Shown here: piece after piece, positions 1 to 7,710 of the stretch | Layout of the letters: the number at the start of each line of letters is the position of its first letter | Numbering within the stretch: position 1 is the stretch's first letter | NCBI RefSeq assembly: GCF_046098205.1 | Contig: NZ_JBJURJ010000007.1 | Location: forward strand, 285,982 to 349,981 | DNA from: Paenibacillus_AR mesotrionivorans | GTDB taxonomy: Bacteria; Bacillota; Bacilli; Paenibacillales; NBRC-103111 | Length of the DNA: 64,000 nucleotides | Direction of reading: 5' to 3' | Translations under genes and position numbers: made by a program | The notes under the pieces: generated by a model | The model's input: only the letters and a program-made list of their open reading frames with translations | Database searches by the model: none | Told to the model about the DNA's origin: nothing

Positions 1-879
1 CGTGAGGGCAAACTGCTGGGTCGCAAGCCTCTGGATACGGACCGGCTGGAAATGGCTACAACTATTCGGACCAGCAATGGCTTTAAGATCTCCATTAAAA
101 ACGGAGACAAAACCTACAGCTGGACAGATATTCCACTACCTGAAGATTCAAATTCGTCTTTCCCGTTCCCAAACAATAAGGATTATTCCTTTGTCTATGC
201 ACTCCTTGACCGGGAAAACAACCTGATTCTTGTAGATAAAGAGGGTTTGGCTGCATATGCTCCCGATGGCCGACGGCTATGGGGGCGTAAGGAATGGACT
301 GATCCCTCCGGTAGAACGGTTTCCGCAAAGGACAGGCTGTGGGGAGGAGCGGTGGATAGCCAGAATAATTTTTACCTGACGTATGCCCAGAACTTTGTGG
401 TTTTGAATAGCGCGGGAGAATTGCAGTTTGCCAAAAAAGGCCTGATGCGTTCCAGCATTATGGAGGATGGCACCATTCTAACTTCAGGCTCCGCATTCCG
501 GGTGAGGGATGGAAAGCCTGTCCCGGTTGGACAGTCTTATTCAAACGGGGGGCGGGGTTACGAATCCAAGGAGGGAGAAAATACCGTCAGCAGGGCTGAT
601 CCTAATACAGGAGCTGTACAATGGACGTATACCTTGCCTGAGCAGGAACTGAATATGGGCTATTCCCTGTTTAACTCTACCTTGACCAGCGACAAGGCGG
701 GTAATATGTACATTTCTACTACCGGCGGAAGCCTGCATAGTCTGGATCAGGAGGGGAATCTGCGCTTTATTTTGCAGGTAGACAACAAAACGATTTCAAG
801 TGCGGAGGTCATTCCTTTATCCGCGTCCGAGTGTGTAGTTGTGGTGAACAATGCAATACTGTTTTTGAAAATGGAGTAG
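1..879 (+). CDS. PQQ-like beta-propeller protein, 5' end outside window
   Basis: The frame is open from the first base, so the start lies upstream and only the last 292 residues are visible. The sequence has short repeated blade-like segments: a hydrophobic strand, then a turn such as NKDYSFVYALLDRENNLILV, DSQNNFYLTYAQNFVVLNSAGEL and DKAGNMYISTTGGSLHSLDQEGNL, spaced about 40-60 residues apart. This pattern is typical of PQQ-like (quinoprotein alcohol dehydrogenase-like) beta-propellers. In Paenibacillaceae such propellers are often secreted and preceded by a stalk domain, but the missing N-terminus prevents a check here. No catalytic residues can be assigned. It is probably an extracellular structural or sensing protein. 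It ends 36 bases before a strong hairpin shared with the convergent oxidoreductase gene. An internal ATG at 52 is possible but has no clear ribosome binding site. Confidence 0.6.
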   Translation, partial: REGKLLGRKPLDTDRLEMATTIRTSNGFKISIKNGDKTYSWTDIPLPEDSNSSFPFPNNKDYSFVYALLDRENNLILVDKEGLAAYAPDGRRLWGRKEWTDPSGRTVSAKDRLWGGAVDSQNNFYLTYAQNFVVLNSAGELQFAKKGLMRSSIMEDGTILTSGSAFRVRDGKPVPVGQSYSNGGRGYESKEGENTVSRADPNTGAVQWTYTLPEQELNMGYSLFNSTLTSDKAGNMYISTTGGSLHSLDQEGNLRFILQVDNKTISSAEVIPLSASECVVVVNNAILFLKME

Positions 880-915
880 TAGAGCATATCCGAAAGCCAA
901 CCTGCCCAGAACAAA

Positions 916-945
916 AAGCCGCATGACCCAACAGTCATGCGGCTT
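916..945 (-). terminator. bidirectional intrinsic terminator
   Basis: A perfect 12-bp stem (AAGCCGCATGAC / GTCATGCGGCTT) with a 6-base loop lies between two convergent genes. On the minus strand the stem is followed by a T-rich run (CTTTTTGTTC), so it best serves the oxidoreductase gene. It can also stop the propeller gene on the plus strand. Confidence 0.8.
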
Positions 946-1012
946 CCTACATATTTTACGCATTACGCGCTGCCGCTTTACGCTCTGCCGCTTCACACCC
1001 TGCGGCGCCAGC

Positions 1013-2089
1013 CTACCCCTCGATGCGTACCGCTTGGGCTTGCGCCTTCAGGCACAGCTCCGCGGCCATAAAGGCATGCTCTTGCGTCATGGCTTTTTCG
1101 GTGCGGTTCAGGCAGTCGAGGATCAGCTCGCCGAAGAAGGGATACCCCACTTGACCGTCCACATGGAAGTGGTACTCGCCCTCGCCATTGACCAGATACA
1201 CGTGGTTGCTGGATTTGTCCCGGGCGATGTCGATATATTTGCGGAGCTCGATGTAACCCTCGGTGCCCAGGATCAGAGTCCGGCCATCACCCCAGGTGCC
1301 AAGGCCATTAGGGGTCAGCCAGTCCACCCGGAAATATTGGGTTGCGCCGTTATCCCCCAGGAGAGTCGCGTCGCCGAAGTCCTCCAGCTCGGGGTAATCC
1401 GGTGCGTTATAATTGGCCACCTTGCTGTGCAGGACCTGGGCGCTTTTGCAGCCGGCATAGAACAGGAACTGCTCTACCTGATGGCTTCCGATATCGCAGA
1501 GGATGCCGCCGTATTGCTCCTTCTTGAAGAACCAGTCCGGCCGGGAGGGGGCATTCAACCGGTGCGGGCCAAAGCCGGTCACCTGAACCACACGTCCGAT
1601 AGCGCCCTGCTCGATGAGCTGTCCGGCATAAACCGCCGATTCCACGTGAAGCCGTTCGCTGTAGTACACCATATATTTCCGGCCGGTTTCCTTTACCTTG
1701 GCGCGAGCCGCTTCCAGCTGCTCCAGCGTGGTGAAGGGAGCCTTGTCCGTAAAATAGTCCTTGCCCGCATCCATCGCCCGCAAGCCAAGAGGTCCGCGTT
1801 CAGAGGTGATGGCGGCGCCTGCGATCAGGTGCACCTCCGGATCGGCCAAAACCTCCTCCTCAGTGGAGGCAATACGTACCTGCGAATAGGTCTTGGCGAA
1901 GGCTGCTGCCTTGGCCGGGTCACGGTCATACACCCACTTCAGGGTGGCACCCGCTTCCAGCAGGCCGTTTACCATTCCATAGATATGCCCATGGTCTAAT
2001 GCAACCGCCGCGATTACAAATTCTCCCGCTTTAACCACCGGATTGGGTTTTCCCTTAGGCGCGTAATTCATTCCGTCACTCTTTTGCAT
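1013..2089 (-). CDS. Gfo/Idh/MocA family oxidoreductase
   Basis: A 358-residue NAD(P)-dependent sugar or inositol dehydrogenase-type protein, probably cytoplasmic. The N-terminal Rossmann half runs from about residue 24 to 145. It has a diverged nucleotide-binding strand (FVIAAVALDHGHIYGMV), the turn VYDRDPAKAAAFA, and the family motif at GKDYFTDKAPFTT, where the expected EKP-type lysine is the K of DKAP. The second half contains GGILCDIGSHQVEQFLFYAG, which matches the conserved GG-x-x-x-DxGxH substrate-pocket motif. The start is chosen at 2089, where GGAGGA lies 9 bases upstream. It is divergent from an AraC regulator, which may control it. A cre-like site in the shared intergenic region suggests carbon catabolite control. 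The substrate is unknown. Confidence 0.85.
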   Translation of the reverse strand: MQKSDGMNYAPKGKPNPVVKAGEFVIAAVALDHGHIYGMVNGLLEAGATLKWVYDRDPAKAAAFAKTYSQVRIASTEEEVLADPEVHLIAGAAITSERGPLGLRAMDAGKDYFTDKAPFTTLEQLEAARAKVKETGRKYMVYYSERLHVESAVYAGQLIEQGAIGRVVQVTGFGPHRLNAPSRPDWFFKKEQYGGILCDIGSHQVEQFLFYAGCKSAQVLHSKVANYNAPDYPELEDFGDATLLGDNGATQYFRVDWLTPNGLGTWGDGRTLILGTEGYIELRKYIDIARDKSSNHVYLVNGEGEYHFHVDGQVGYPFFGELILDCLNRTEKAMTQEHAFMAAELCLKAQAQAVRIEG

Positions 2090-2165
2090 GATGTGGTTTC
2101 CTCCTCATGGCTCATTATATTGCAGCCGCTTCCAATACTAAGCCAGCTTCAACACTGGTTTGGGA

Positions 2166-2179
2166 TGGAAGCGCTTTTT
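2166..2179. promoter_or_regulatory. cre-like catabolite control site
   Basis: TGGAAGCGCTTTTT fits most of the CcpA cre consensus (TG-N-AA-R-CG-N-TTT-CA) but lacks the final CA. It lies 77 bases upstream of the oxidoreductase start, in the 321-base divergent region at 2090-2410. This is a motif match only. Confidence 0.35.
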
Positions 2180-2252
2180 TACATACCTAACGGAAACTTC
2201 GAACTTATGTTTTCGGAGACGTTGCCCCTTATAAAAGAATAGCCCAAGCCGG

Positions 2253-2263
2253 ACAATAATTGT
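2253..2263. promoter_or_regulatory. short palindrome between divergent oxidoreductase and AraC genes
   Basis: ACAATAATTGT is an 11-base perfect palindrome roughly midway in the divergent region 2090-2410, where an operator for the AraC regulator would be expected. The rest of that region shows only AT-rich promoter-like sequence and no gene. Confidence 0.25.
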
Positions 2264-2410
2264 GATTCCCCATAGTTGAAAAAATAACACCAGATTGCGG
2301 TTATTAACTCTCACTGTGATATAGTAGAGATAGCCCGCTGCGGCGGTAGATGCTTACGAAGTGACGTTTGCTCCACAAACACTCACGATGAACCACGGGA
2401 GGATAAACCC

Positions 2411-3286
2411 ATGTCATATATGGTGGGCCACTTCAGCGGGGAGCCCTTGCAGTTTGCCTATAAGCGCAAGAGTGTGAATTACGAGCATAAGGAAACCTTC
2501 CATTCCCATCTGGGCATGGAGTTTCTGTGGATCCACCAGGGCAAAGGCACCATGATCGTTAATAACAACAGCTACCCCATCAAGCCGGGTATGCTGTGTA
2601 TGTTCCAGCCCTACCAGCTTCACCATCTGAGCCTGGATTATTCAGATAACCAATCCTTTGAGCGGTCCGTGGTCACCTTCGAGCCAACCCGGTTCGACAG
2701 TTATTTTCAAAAATGGCCGGCCTTACACAGCTTCTTCCAGTTTATCCACTTGGGTAAGCTTCCTTTTCCCTGCCTGTACGGGGTGGACGGCGGGGATGAT
2801 TTGGAGCAGCTGTTCATCGATATGCAGGAGAGGCTGCCGTCTCTTCCCGGGAAGGACCGGAATGAGGAAACCTCCTTGTTTCTGGTCATCTTCTTCCGCA
2901 AGCTGAAGCAATTATGGGACAAGCAGGAGCTGCTGGATACGGATATGGACAGCCGCAGGAAAAACCATCAGGTGGAGCATGTTCTAAGCTGGATTGAGGC
3001 CAATTTTACTGCTCCGTACAGCCTGGAGGAAATGGCCCAGGCCTTGCATTTGTCACCCTACCATATCGCCCATTTGTTTAAGGCTGCAACCGGCATCACC
3101 ATCTCGGATTATATCGCCACCCGCCGGATTCATCAGGCGGTCCACCTGCTGACCACCACCCACAAGCCGGTTTCTTTGATCGCGGAGGAGATCGGGCTGA
3201 TGAACGGCTCTTATTTCTGCAGGCTTTTCAAAGCCCATATGGGGACCACTCCCTACCAATACCGCAAAAAATGGATCAAGCAATAG
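2411..3286 (+). CDS. AraC family transcriptional regulator with cupin-like sensor domain
   Basis: A 291-residue soluble regulator. Residues about 15-140 form an AraC-type cupin domain: the segment HKETFHSHLGMEFLWIHQGKG and the later IKPGMLCMFQPYQLHHL are the usual sugar-sensing barrel signatures. Residues about 190-288 carry two helix-turn-helix motifs, SLEEMAQALHLSPYHIAHLF and SLIAEEIGLMNGSYFCRLFK, ending in the family signature TPYQYRKKW. GGGAGGA sits just upstream of the ATG. It is divergent from the Gfo/Idh oxidoreductase, the usual layout for a regulator and its sugar-dehydrogenase target. The effector is unknown. Confidence 0.9.
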   Translation: MSYMVGHFSGEPLQFAYKRKSVNYEHKETFHSHLGMEFLWIHQGKGTMIVNNNSYPIKPGMLCMFQPYQLHHLSLDYSDNQSFERSVVTFEPTRFDSYFQKWPALHSFFQFIHLGKLPFPCLYGVDGGDDLEQLFIDMQERLPSLPGKDRNEETSLFLVIFFRKLKQLWDKQELLDTDMDSRRKNHQVEHVLSWIEANFTAPYSLEEMAQALHLSPYHIAHLFKAATGITISDYIATRRIHQAVHLLTTTHKPVSLIAEEIGLMNGSYFCRLFKAHMGTTPYQYRKKWIKQ

Positions 3287-3356
3287 GCCGCTCTGCGGGA
3301 TTGTTTGACCCTTCACCACAGCGGGTAAAAACGCCTATCCCAACATGAGGAGGCGG

Positions 3357-3521
3357 ATGGCCATGGAGCCCGTGAATGACCGCGAGATCAAGGAAACGCG
3401 CATTGAAAAAAAGACGGACAACAGCGAAGTCATGTCGACCTTTATCAAGTATGCGGCGTATCTGATTATTTTCTTCGGTGTGTTGTATTTCCTGGTCCGG
3501 TATGTGTTCCCTATGTTCTAG
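3357..3521 (+). CDS. 54-residue single-pass membrane protein
   Basis: The short frame has an excellent ribosome binding site (GAGGAGGCGG directly before ATG). It encodes a charged N-terminus (PVNDREIKETRIEKKTD) followed by one hydrophobic helix from about residue 31 to 51 (KYAAYLIIFFGVLYFLVRYV) and a very short tail. This is the layout of a small integral membrane peptide. It starts 70 bases after the AraC gene stop on the same strand, so the two may be co-transcribed. No family is recognised. The good ribosome binding site, single hydrophobic helix and clean stop support a real gene. Confidence 0.65.
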   Translation: MAMEPVNDREIKETRIEKKTDNSEVMSTFIKYAAYLIIFFGVLYFLVRYVFPMF

Positions 3522-3575
3522 GCTGTGTTTGCAAAAGAAGCATAGAGCATATGCATCCGGTGAATCAGCGGGGCA

Positions 3576-3612
3576 GCGGTGTGCAATCCGGCACACAGCG
3601 GCTCCGCTTTTT
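3576..3612 (+). terminator. possible terminator between convergent genes
   Basis: Adjacent hairpins (GTGTGC/GCACAC, then AGCGG/CCGCT) are followed by TTTTT on the plus strand. They lie after the 54-residue gene and just before the end of the histidine kinase gene on the other strand. The stems are short. Confidence 0.3.
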
Positions 3613-3616
3613 GCAT

Positions 3617-5110
3617 TTACGCGGCGGCAGGCAGCGTCATCGAGATAACCGCGCCTCCTTCGGGGCAATTGCCGGCCTCAATCATTCCCCCGCAGCCCTC
3701 CACAATCGCCCGGGAGATGGCAAGCCCCAGCCCGGAATCCCCATCCTTGCCCTTCACGAAACGGTGGAACAGCATAGGCAAGAGCTCCTCCGGGAACCCG
3801 CAGCCGTCATCGGTCACCGACAGCCGCACCTCATCCTCTGCAACGTTTACCCTGATCACAATACCCGTCCTCGCATAACGCACGGCATTGGCAGACACAT
3901 TCAGCAGCGCCTGCAAGAGCTTGTCCCGGTCGGCCCGGATGACGGGAGGACCTTCTTCGGGCAGCATTACCCGCACAGACAATCCCTTGGAATCCAGCAT
4001 GGGATTGATCCGCTCCACAGCCTCCTCGATTAGTTCCGCCAGCGGAACCGGCACTACCCGGAACAGCTCCTCCGCACTGTCCAGCTTGGCCAGCAGCGTC
4101 ATCTCCATCACCAGCTTTTTCACCCGGCCGCATTCACTGACAATGATGTCCAATCCCCGTTCCACTTGTTTTCCTTCAAAAAGCCCGTCCCGGATTCCCT
4201 CCGCATAGCCGGAAATAGACATCAGAGGGGTTTTCAGCTCATGGGAGGCGTTCTGGAAAAATTCCTTTTGCACCCGGATAAACCGGTTCAGCTCCCCGGC
4301 CATTTCGTATACGGCTTTGGCTACAGCTCCGATCTCCCCGCCGCCGCGGACCAGCCGCACCTGGGCGAACCGCCTTTCCTTCACCTTCTCCAGCTCCTCC
4401 TTCAGCAGCATCAGAGGGCGGATCAGCTTTCTTGTAAAAAGGAGGCTGAGCGCCGCCATGACCACTCCCCCGGCTGCGAAAATGATCAGAAATCTGCGCA
4501 GCAGCTCCTGCTCAATGGCCTTAATCCGGCTCACCGGTGTCAGCAGGGTCAGGGTCCCGGCGGGAAGAGCCTCCACCCGGGAAACATAGGCCGTATCGGT
4601 GCCGTTCCAGATCTTTTCCAAATTCACAGAGGGGGGGATTAAGGTGGAAGGGGAAATACCCACTGCAGGAGTCAACGGCGCAGCAGATTCCTCCCATAGG
4701 TTGGCGGTAACCACATTGCCCTCCTTGTCGGTCAGAATAGCTCTGACCTCGGAATAAGGGATGCTGATGCTCATGGGAACGCCAGTAGGACTGACATTCC
4801 CGGATACCTCGAAGGAGGAGACGGATATGCGGAGGCTCCCGTCCTCGTCTGCAGGGGCAAGGGTGGGGCCTGCAGAATCGCCTTGGTTTTGCATAGGAGC
4901 GGGTAAGGTTTCGGAAGCCTCATTCTGAACTCCAGATACGGCAGCCACCCCCAGCTTGGCGGTCATGGCGGCGCCCATGGTTTTGAGATCCTCCTTTTGC
5001 GCCCCGATAAAATGATCCATCAGCACAAAATGAATGACGGCTCCGGTTACCGACAGCACCAGAATCAGCGATATGGCAAAGGCAAGATTAATCTGATAGA
5101 CCAGCTTCAA
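3617..5110 (-). CDS. two-component sensor histidine kinase (HAMP, HisKA, HATPase)
   Basis: A membrane histidine kinase of about 497 residues. It has a first transmembrane helix (INLAFAISLILVLSVTGAVI), an extracytoplasmic sensor region of about 170 residues, a second helix (LLRRFLIIFAAGGVVMAALSLLF), a HAMP linker, an H-box NASHELKTPLMSISGY (phospho-accepting His near residue 290), an N-box ending SANAVRYA, and G-boxes DDGCGFPEE and DSGLGLAIS. The sensor region is rich in Pro, Ser and Glu and looks poorly structured. I place the start at a TTG at 5110 with GGGGAGG 9 bases upstream. An ATG at 5146 is possible but has no well-spaced ribosome binding site. Either start overlaps the end of the response regulator gene, so the pair is translationally coupled. 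Confidence 0.88.
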   Translation of the reverse strand: MKLVYQINLAFAISLILVLSVTGAVIHFVLMDHFIGAQKEDLKTMGAAMTAKLGVAAVSGVQNEASETLPAPMQNQGDSAGPTLAPADEDGSLRISVSSFEVSGNVSPTGVPMSISIPYSEVRAILTDKEGNVVTANLWEESAAPLTPAVGISPSTLIPPSVNLEKIWNGTDTAYVSRVEALPAGTLTLLTPVSRIKAIEQELLRRFLIIFAAGGVVMAALSLLFTRKLIRPLMLLKEELEKVKERRFAQVRLVRGGGEIGAVAKAVYEMAGELNRFIRVQKEFFQNASHELKTPLMSISGYAEGIRDGLFEGKQVERGLDIIVSECGRVKKLVMEMTLLAKLDSAEELFRVVPVPLAELIEEAVERINPMLDSKGLSVRVMLPEEGPPVIRADRDKLLQALLNVSANAVRYARTGIVIRVNVAEDEVRLSVTDDGCGFPEELLPMLFHRFVKGKDGDSGLGLAISRAIVEGCGGMIEAGNCPEGGAVISMTLPAAA

Positions 5111-5834
5111 GCTGCTCAGCCTCCCCGATGCGGAATCTGTACCCATGACCCCAAATGGCCTCGATGGGCAGCTCCGGCATTTTTTTGCGCACCCGTTTGA
5201 TCAGATGGTCTACGGCACGGTCACTGCCGAAATAATCGTCGCCCCACACCAGCGTCAGCAGCTCCTCCCGGGTAAACGCCCGGTTGGGATGCAGCGCCAG
5301 CACATGCAGCAGCTCGAATTCCTTCATCGTTAGCTCCACTTCCTGCTGGTTCCAAAAGATTCTGCGTTCCTCCGGCAGCACATGCAGAGCTCCCCAGACC
5401 AAACGCTGTGAAGCGGCGGGCGGCCCCCCAGCGGACTGTAAACCCGGGCTGTTCTCTTGCGTTCGGTACCAGCGGTGGAGGAGCCGCTTGATCCTTGCGG
5501 TAAGCTCCCGGAGGCTGAAGGGTTTGGTCAGGTAATCGTCGCTGCCCAGCTCCAGTCCCAGCACCTTGTCCACCTCGTGGTCCCGGGCGGAAATCATGAT
5601 GATCGGCACCTCGGCCTCCCGGCGGATCAATTGGCAAAAGGCGTAGCCGTCCATACCCGGCAGCATGATGTCCAGCACCCACAGGTCCGGCGGGTCCCTC
5701 CGCCACAGCTCGAGAGCCTCCTCCGCCGAAGCCAGTCCGGCTGTCCGGTATTGCTCCTTCTTCAGGCACGCCTCCACCAGCTCCCGGATATGGGTATCGT
5801 CATCTACAACAGCAATATAAAAAGGACGGTTCAT
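5088..5834 (-). CDS. OmpR/PhoB family response regulator
   Basis: A 248-residue response regulator. The receiver domain occupies residues about 5-118, with the acidic pair DDD at 11-13, phospho-acceptor Asp55 in LWVLDIMLPGMDG and the conserved Lys104 in DDYLTKPF. The C-terminal winged helix (about 150-240) ends with WGHGYRFRI, typical of the OmpR class. The ATG at 5834 is preceded by GGGAG, 8 bases upstream. A TATAAT box about 32 bases further upstream supports this start over the longer open frame. The kinase gene overlaps its 3' end. The stimulus is unknown. The divergent neighbour encodes a secreted protein that could be a target, which is inference from position only. Confidence 0.9.
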   Translation of the reverse strand: MNRPFYIAVVDDDTHIRELVEACLKKEQYRTAGLASAEEALELWRRDPPDLWVLDIMLPGMDGYAFCQLIRREAEVPIIMISARDHEVDKVLGLELGSDDYLTKPFSLRELTARIKRLLHRWYRTQENSPGLQSAGGPPAASQRLVWGALHVLPEERRIFWNQQEVELTMKEFELLHVLALHPNRAFTREELLTLVWGDDYFGSDRAVDHLIKRVRKKMPELPIEAIWGHGYRFRIGEAEQLEAGLSD

Positions 5835-5865
5835 CGTCACAGCTCCCGTTCGTAAGGTTGGTTCC

Positions 5866-5871
5866 ATTATA
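5866..5871 (-). promoter_or_regulatory. -10 box of the two-component operon
   Basis: On the minus strand the sequence reads TATAAT, 31 bases before the chosen ATG at 5834. No good -35 hexamer is visible at 17 bases, so the promoter may need an activator such as its own response regulator. Confidence 0.5.
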
Positions 5872-5991
5872 ACAAGCCGCAGGGTTGGCGGACGGCCTGC
5901 CATTGTTTTTCCACAAATTCACCAATCTCCTGCCATGGTCCCTCGGTAGACTGGGGATGTTAGACAAACCAGACGAAGGAGATGTTCAACC

Positions 5992-6657
5992 ATGTCATTA
6001 CCTATTATTTTGGCCAAAAGTTTGCTGTCCCTCACGCTGTTATCCGCTGTCGCTCCGGCAGGAGGAGGCGGTGCCGGATCTACCGATGGAGTGAAGGATA
6101 GCGGAGGTGTGTCTGCCGGGAACGTTCAAGTGACCCGTGCGGTAGCCGCTTATGACGGGACAAATGTGACGTCATTTGCTCTTGCCTCGATTCCCGATCC
6201 TCTGGAGCTGGCCAAAACCTATGCCCCGGAAACAGTGGAGGAATGGACTCGCACATTGGAGCAATACAAGGAAAAAGGCAAAGCCCAGACGTACAGCGTA
6301 CACCTGACGTCACCCACGGAGGGAGGAGAGGATGTAACAACGCTCCCGGTGGAGATTGCGGTCCGGGCCATGCCGGCATTAAGAGTTGATGGGGAAACGG
6401 AGGCCGTTCCGGATGAAGCTGCCCCGAAGCCCTTGTCCGTGGATATCCGGCGGGCTGTGGTGGTGGAGGATGAGCAATTGGAGGGTGTGGATTCTGCCGC
6501 CGTTTCCCCTGTGTTGAAGGTGTTTCCCCTGGACGAAGGGATTGTGAAGGCACAGACTGCTGTGGCCCAAGCACTGGAAGCCGGGGAAAATGGTGAAATC
6601 CGCACCGCACTTCATGATTTGTTGACAGCGTACCAAGCGTTTTTGGCAGAAAAATAA
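5992..6657 (+). CDS. secreted protein of unknown function
   Basis: A 221-residue protein whose first about 22 residues (MSLPIILAKSLLSLTLLSAV) form a signal-peptide-like hydrophobic stretch followed by a Gly/Ser-rich linker. The mature part is acidic, with an amphipathic helical segment near residue 70-90 (EEWTRTLEQYKEKGKAQ) and a C-terminal helical tail. AAGGAGAT precedes the ATG by 8 bases. I do not recognise the family. It diverges from the response regulator gene with about 157 bases between starts, so regulation by that two-component system is plausible but unproven. Confidence 0.6.
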   Translation: MSLPIILAKSLLSLTLLSAVAPAGGGGAGSTDGVKDSGGVSAGNVQVTRAVAAYDGTNVTSFALASIPDPLELAKTYAPETVEEWTRTLEQYKEKGKAQTYSVHLTSPTEGGEDVTTLPVEIAVRAMPALRVDGETEAVPDEAAPKPLSVDIRRAVVVEDEQLEGVDSAAVSPVLKVFPLDEGIVKAQTAVAQALEAGENGEIRTALHDLLTAYQAFLAEK

Positions 6658-6731
6658 TGTTCGGGCAGGTTCTTCATTGCCGCTCTTTGCTCTTACGGGC
6701 AGGGGGCGGTTTTTTTGTTGAATGGAAGGGG

Positions 6732-6759
6732 TTGACATCTAAATTAAAAATGTCATAAT
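6732..6759 (+). promoter_or_regulatory. sigma-A-type promoter of the Nudix-ADP-ribosylglycohydrolase operon
   Basis: TTGACA (6732-6737) and CATAAT (6754-6759) are separated by 16 bases. The -10 box lies inside the left arm of an inverted repeat, so a bound repressor would block it. Confidence 0.65.
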
Positions 6760-6782
6760 GAATATATCAATATTATGATATT
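6753..6782. promoter_or_regulatory. AT-rich inverted-repeat operator candidate
   Basis: TCATAAT (6753-6759) and ATTATGA (6772-6778) form an inverted repeat with a 12-base spacer. Two interleaved AATAT-N4-ATATT repeats (6761-6774 and 6769-6782) overlap it. The site covers the -10 region and ends 11 bases before the start codon, where a repressor would act. Autoregulation by the downstream NrtR-like protein is inferred. Confidence 0.5.
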
Positions 6783-6793
6783 AAAAGGATGGA

Positions 6794-7603
6794 ATGAACA
6801 TGGAACCTCTAAACCGTGAAGGAATGGAAGACGAGAACGTGGATGAACATGCCGGCAATTACACCTCGGCCAGCTACCGGACCCCTGACGGAGCTCCGGC
6901 GGATATTGTGATTTTCACCATCTCCTCCCGGGAAAAGGATACGGCCAAAAAAGCGCTGCCCGTGCAGGAGCTTCAGGTGCTGATGATCCGCCGCAAGAAA
7001 TGGCCTCATGAAGGGCAATGGGCCTTGCCGGGGGGCTTTTGCATGGAGAAGGAAAGCATGTATGAATGCGCCCTCCGGGAGCTTCAGGAGGAAACCGGCG
7101 TCGCGGATGTCCACATGGAGTATTTCAATGTATACAGCAAACCGGGCAGGGATCCGCGGGGCTGGATGATTTCCCATGCGTTTTTTGCGCTGGTGCAGGA
7201 GGAGGCCCTGGCTAACCGGCAGGCGGCTTCCGATGCGGAGGATGTTCGGCTGATGACCGTCCGGGAGGCATTGGCGATGGAGCTGGCTTTTGACCACAGG
7301 GAGATCCTGGAGGATGCGCTCGGCAAGGTGAAGGAGAAGATGCTGACCACCACCATCGCCCGGGAGTTCCTGCCCGAGGAGTTTACCTTAAGTGAGCTGT
7401 ACCAGGTGATCCAGGCGGTGGTGCCGGAGTTCGAGGAGCCTAATTTTATCCGCAAAATTACCTCCACCAAAAGCCGCCAGGGGATTCTGGAGGAGGCAAC
7501 CGATGAGGAGGGGCGTCTCCGTTATTCCAGCCGTTATTCCCAACGGGCGGCGAAGCTGTACCGGTTTACGAATTTGACGCCGCAGCTGTCCATCTATAGC
7601 TAA
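6794..7603 (+). CDS. NrtR-like Nudix hydrolase / transcriptional regulator
   Basis: A 269-residue protein with a Nudix domain (about residues 30-165) followed by a C-terminal winged-helix region (about 170-265). The Nudix box is complete: G-x5-E-x7-REL-x-EE-x-GV, running from GGFCMEKE to REL and EETGV. Hydrolase activity on ADP-ribose or a related dinucleotide is therefore expected. The C-terminal part (FDHREILEDAL, FLPEEFTLSELYQVIQAV, PNFIRKI) matches the pattern of NrtR repressors of NAD metabolism, which sense ADP-ribose. The next gene encodes an ADP-ribosylglycohydrolase, so the pair could release and then hydrolyse ADP-ribose. An alternative reading is a plain ADP-ribose pyrophosphatase. 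A second ATG at 6800 is also possible. Confidence 0.82.
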   Translation: MNMEPLNREGMEDENVDEHAGNYTSASYRTPDGAPADIVIFTISSREKDTAKKALPVQELQVLMIRRKKWPHEGQWALPGGFCMEKESMYECALRELQEETGVADVHMEYFNVYSKPGRDPRGWMISHAFFALVQEEALANRQAASDAEDVRLMTVREALAMELAFDHREILEDALGKVKEKMLTTTIAREFLPEEFTLSELYQVIQAVVPEFEEPNFIRKITSTKSRQGILEEATDEEGRLRYSSRYSQRAAKLYRFTNLTPQLSIYS

Positions 7604-7710
7604 GATTAACAAAACTCCCGAAACCACGGAGATTTTGGCAACAAAAGCGGATACTTATTTCCTCGCAGCTCCTGAGTTGGGGCACATTGCACAAAAAGGA
7701 GGCGGAACAT

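Noticed and set aside
923..1999. 358-codon plus-strand open frame opposite the oxidoreductase
   Set aside because: The oxidoreductase on the other strand has family motifs and a ribosome binding site; this frame also runs through the terminator hairpin.
6660..6720. Terminator after the secreted protein gene
   Set aside because: A T run follows GGGGGCGG, but I could not find a stem longer than four pairs.
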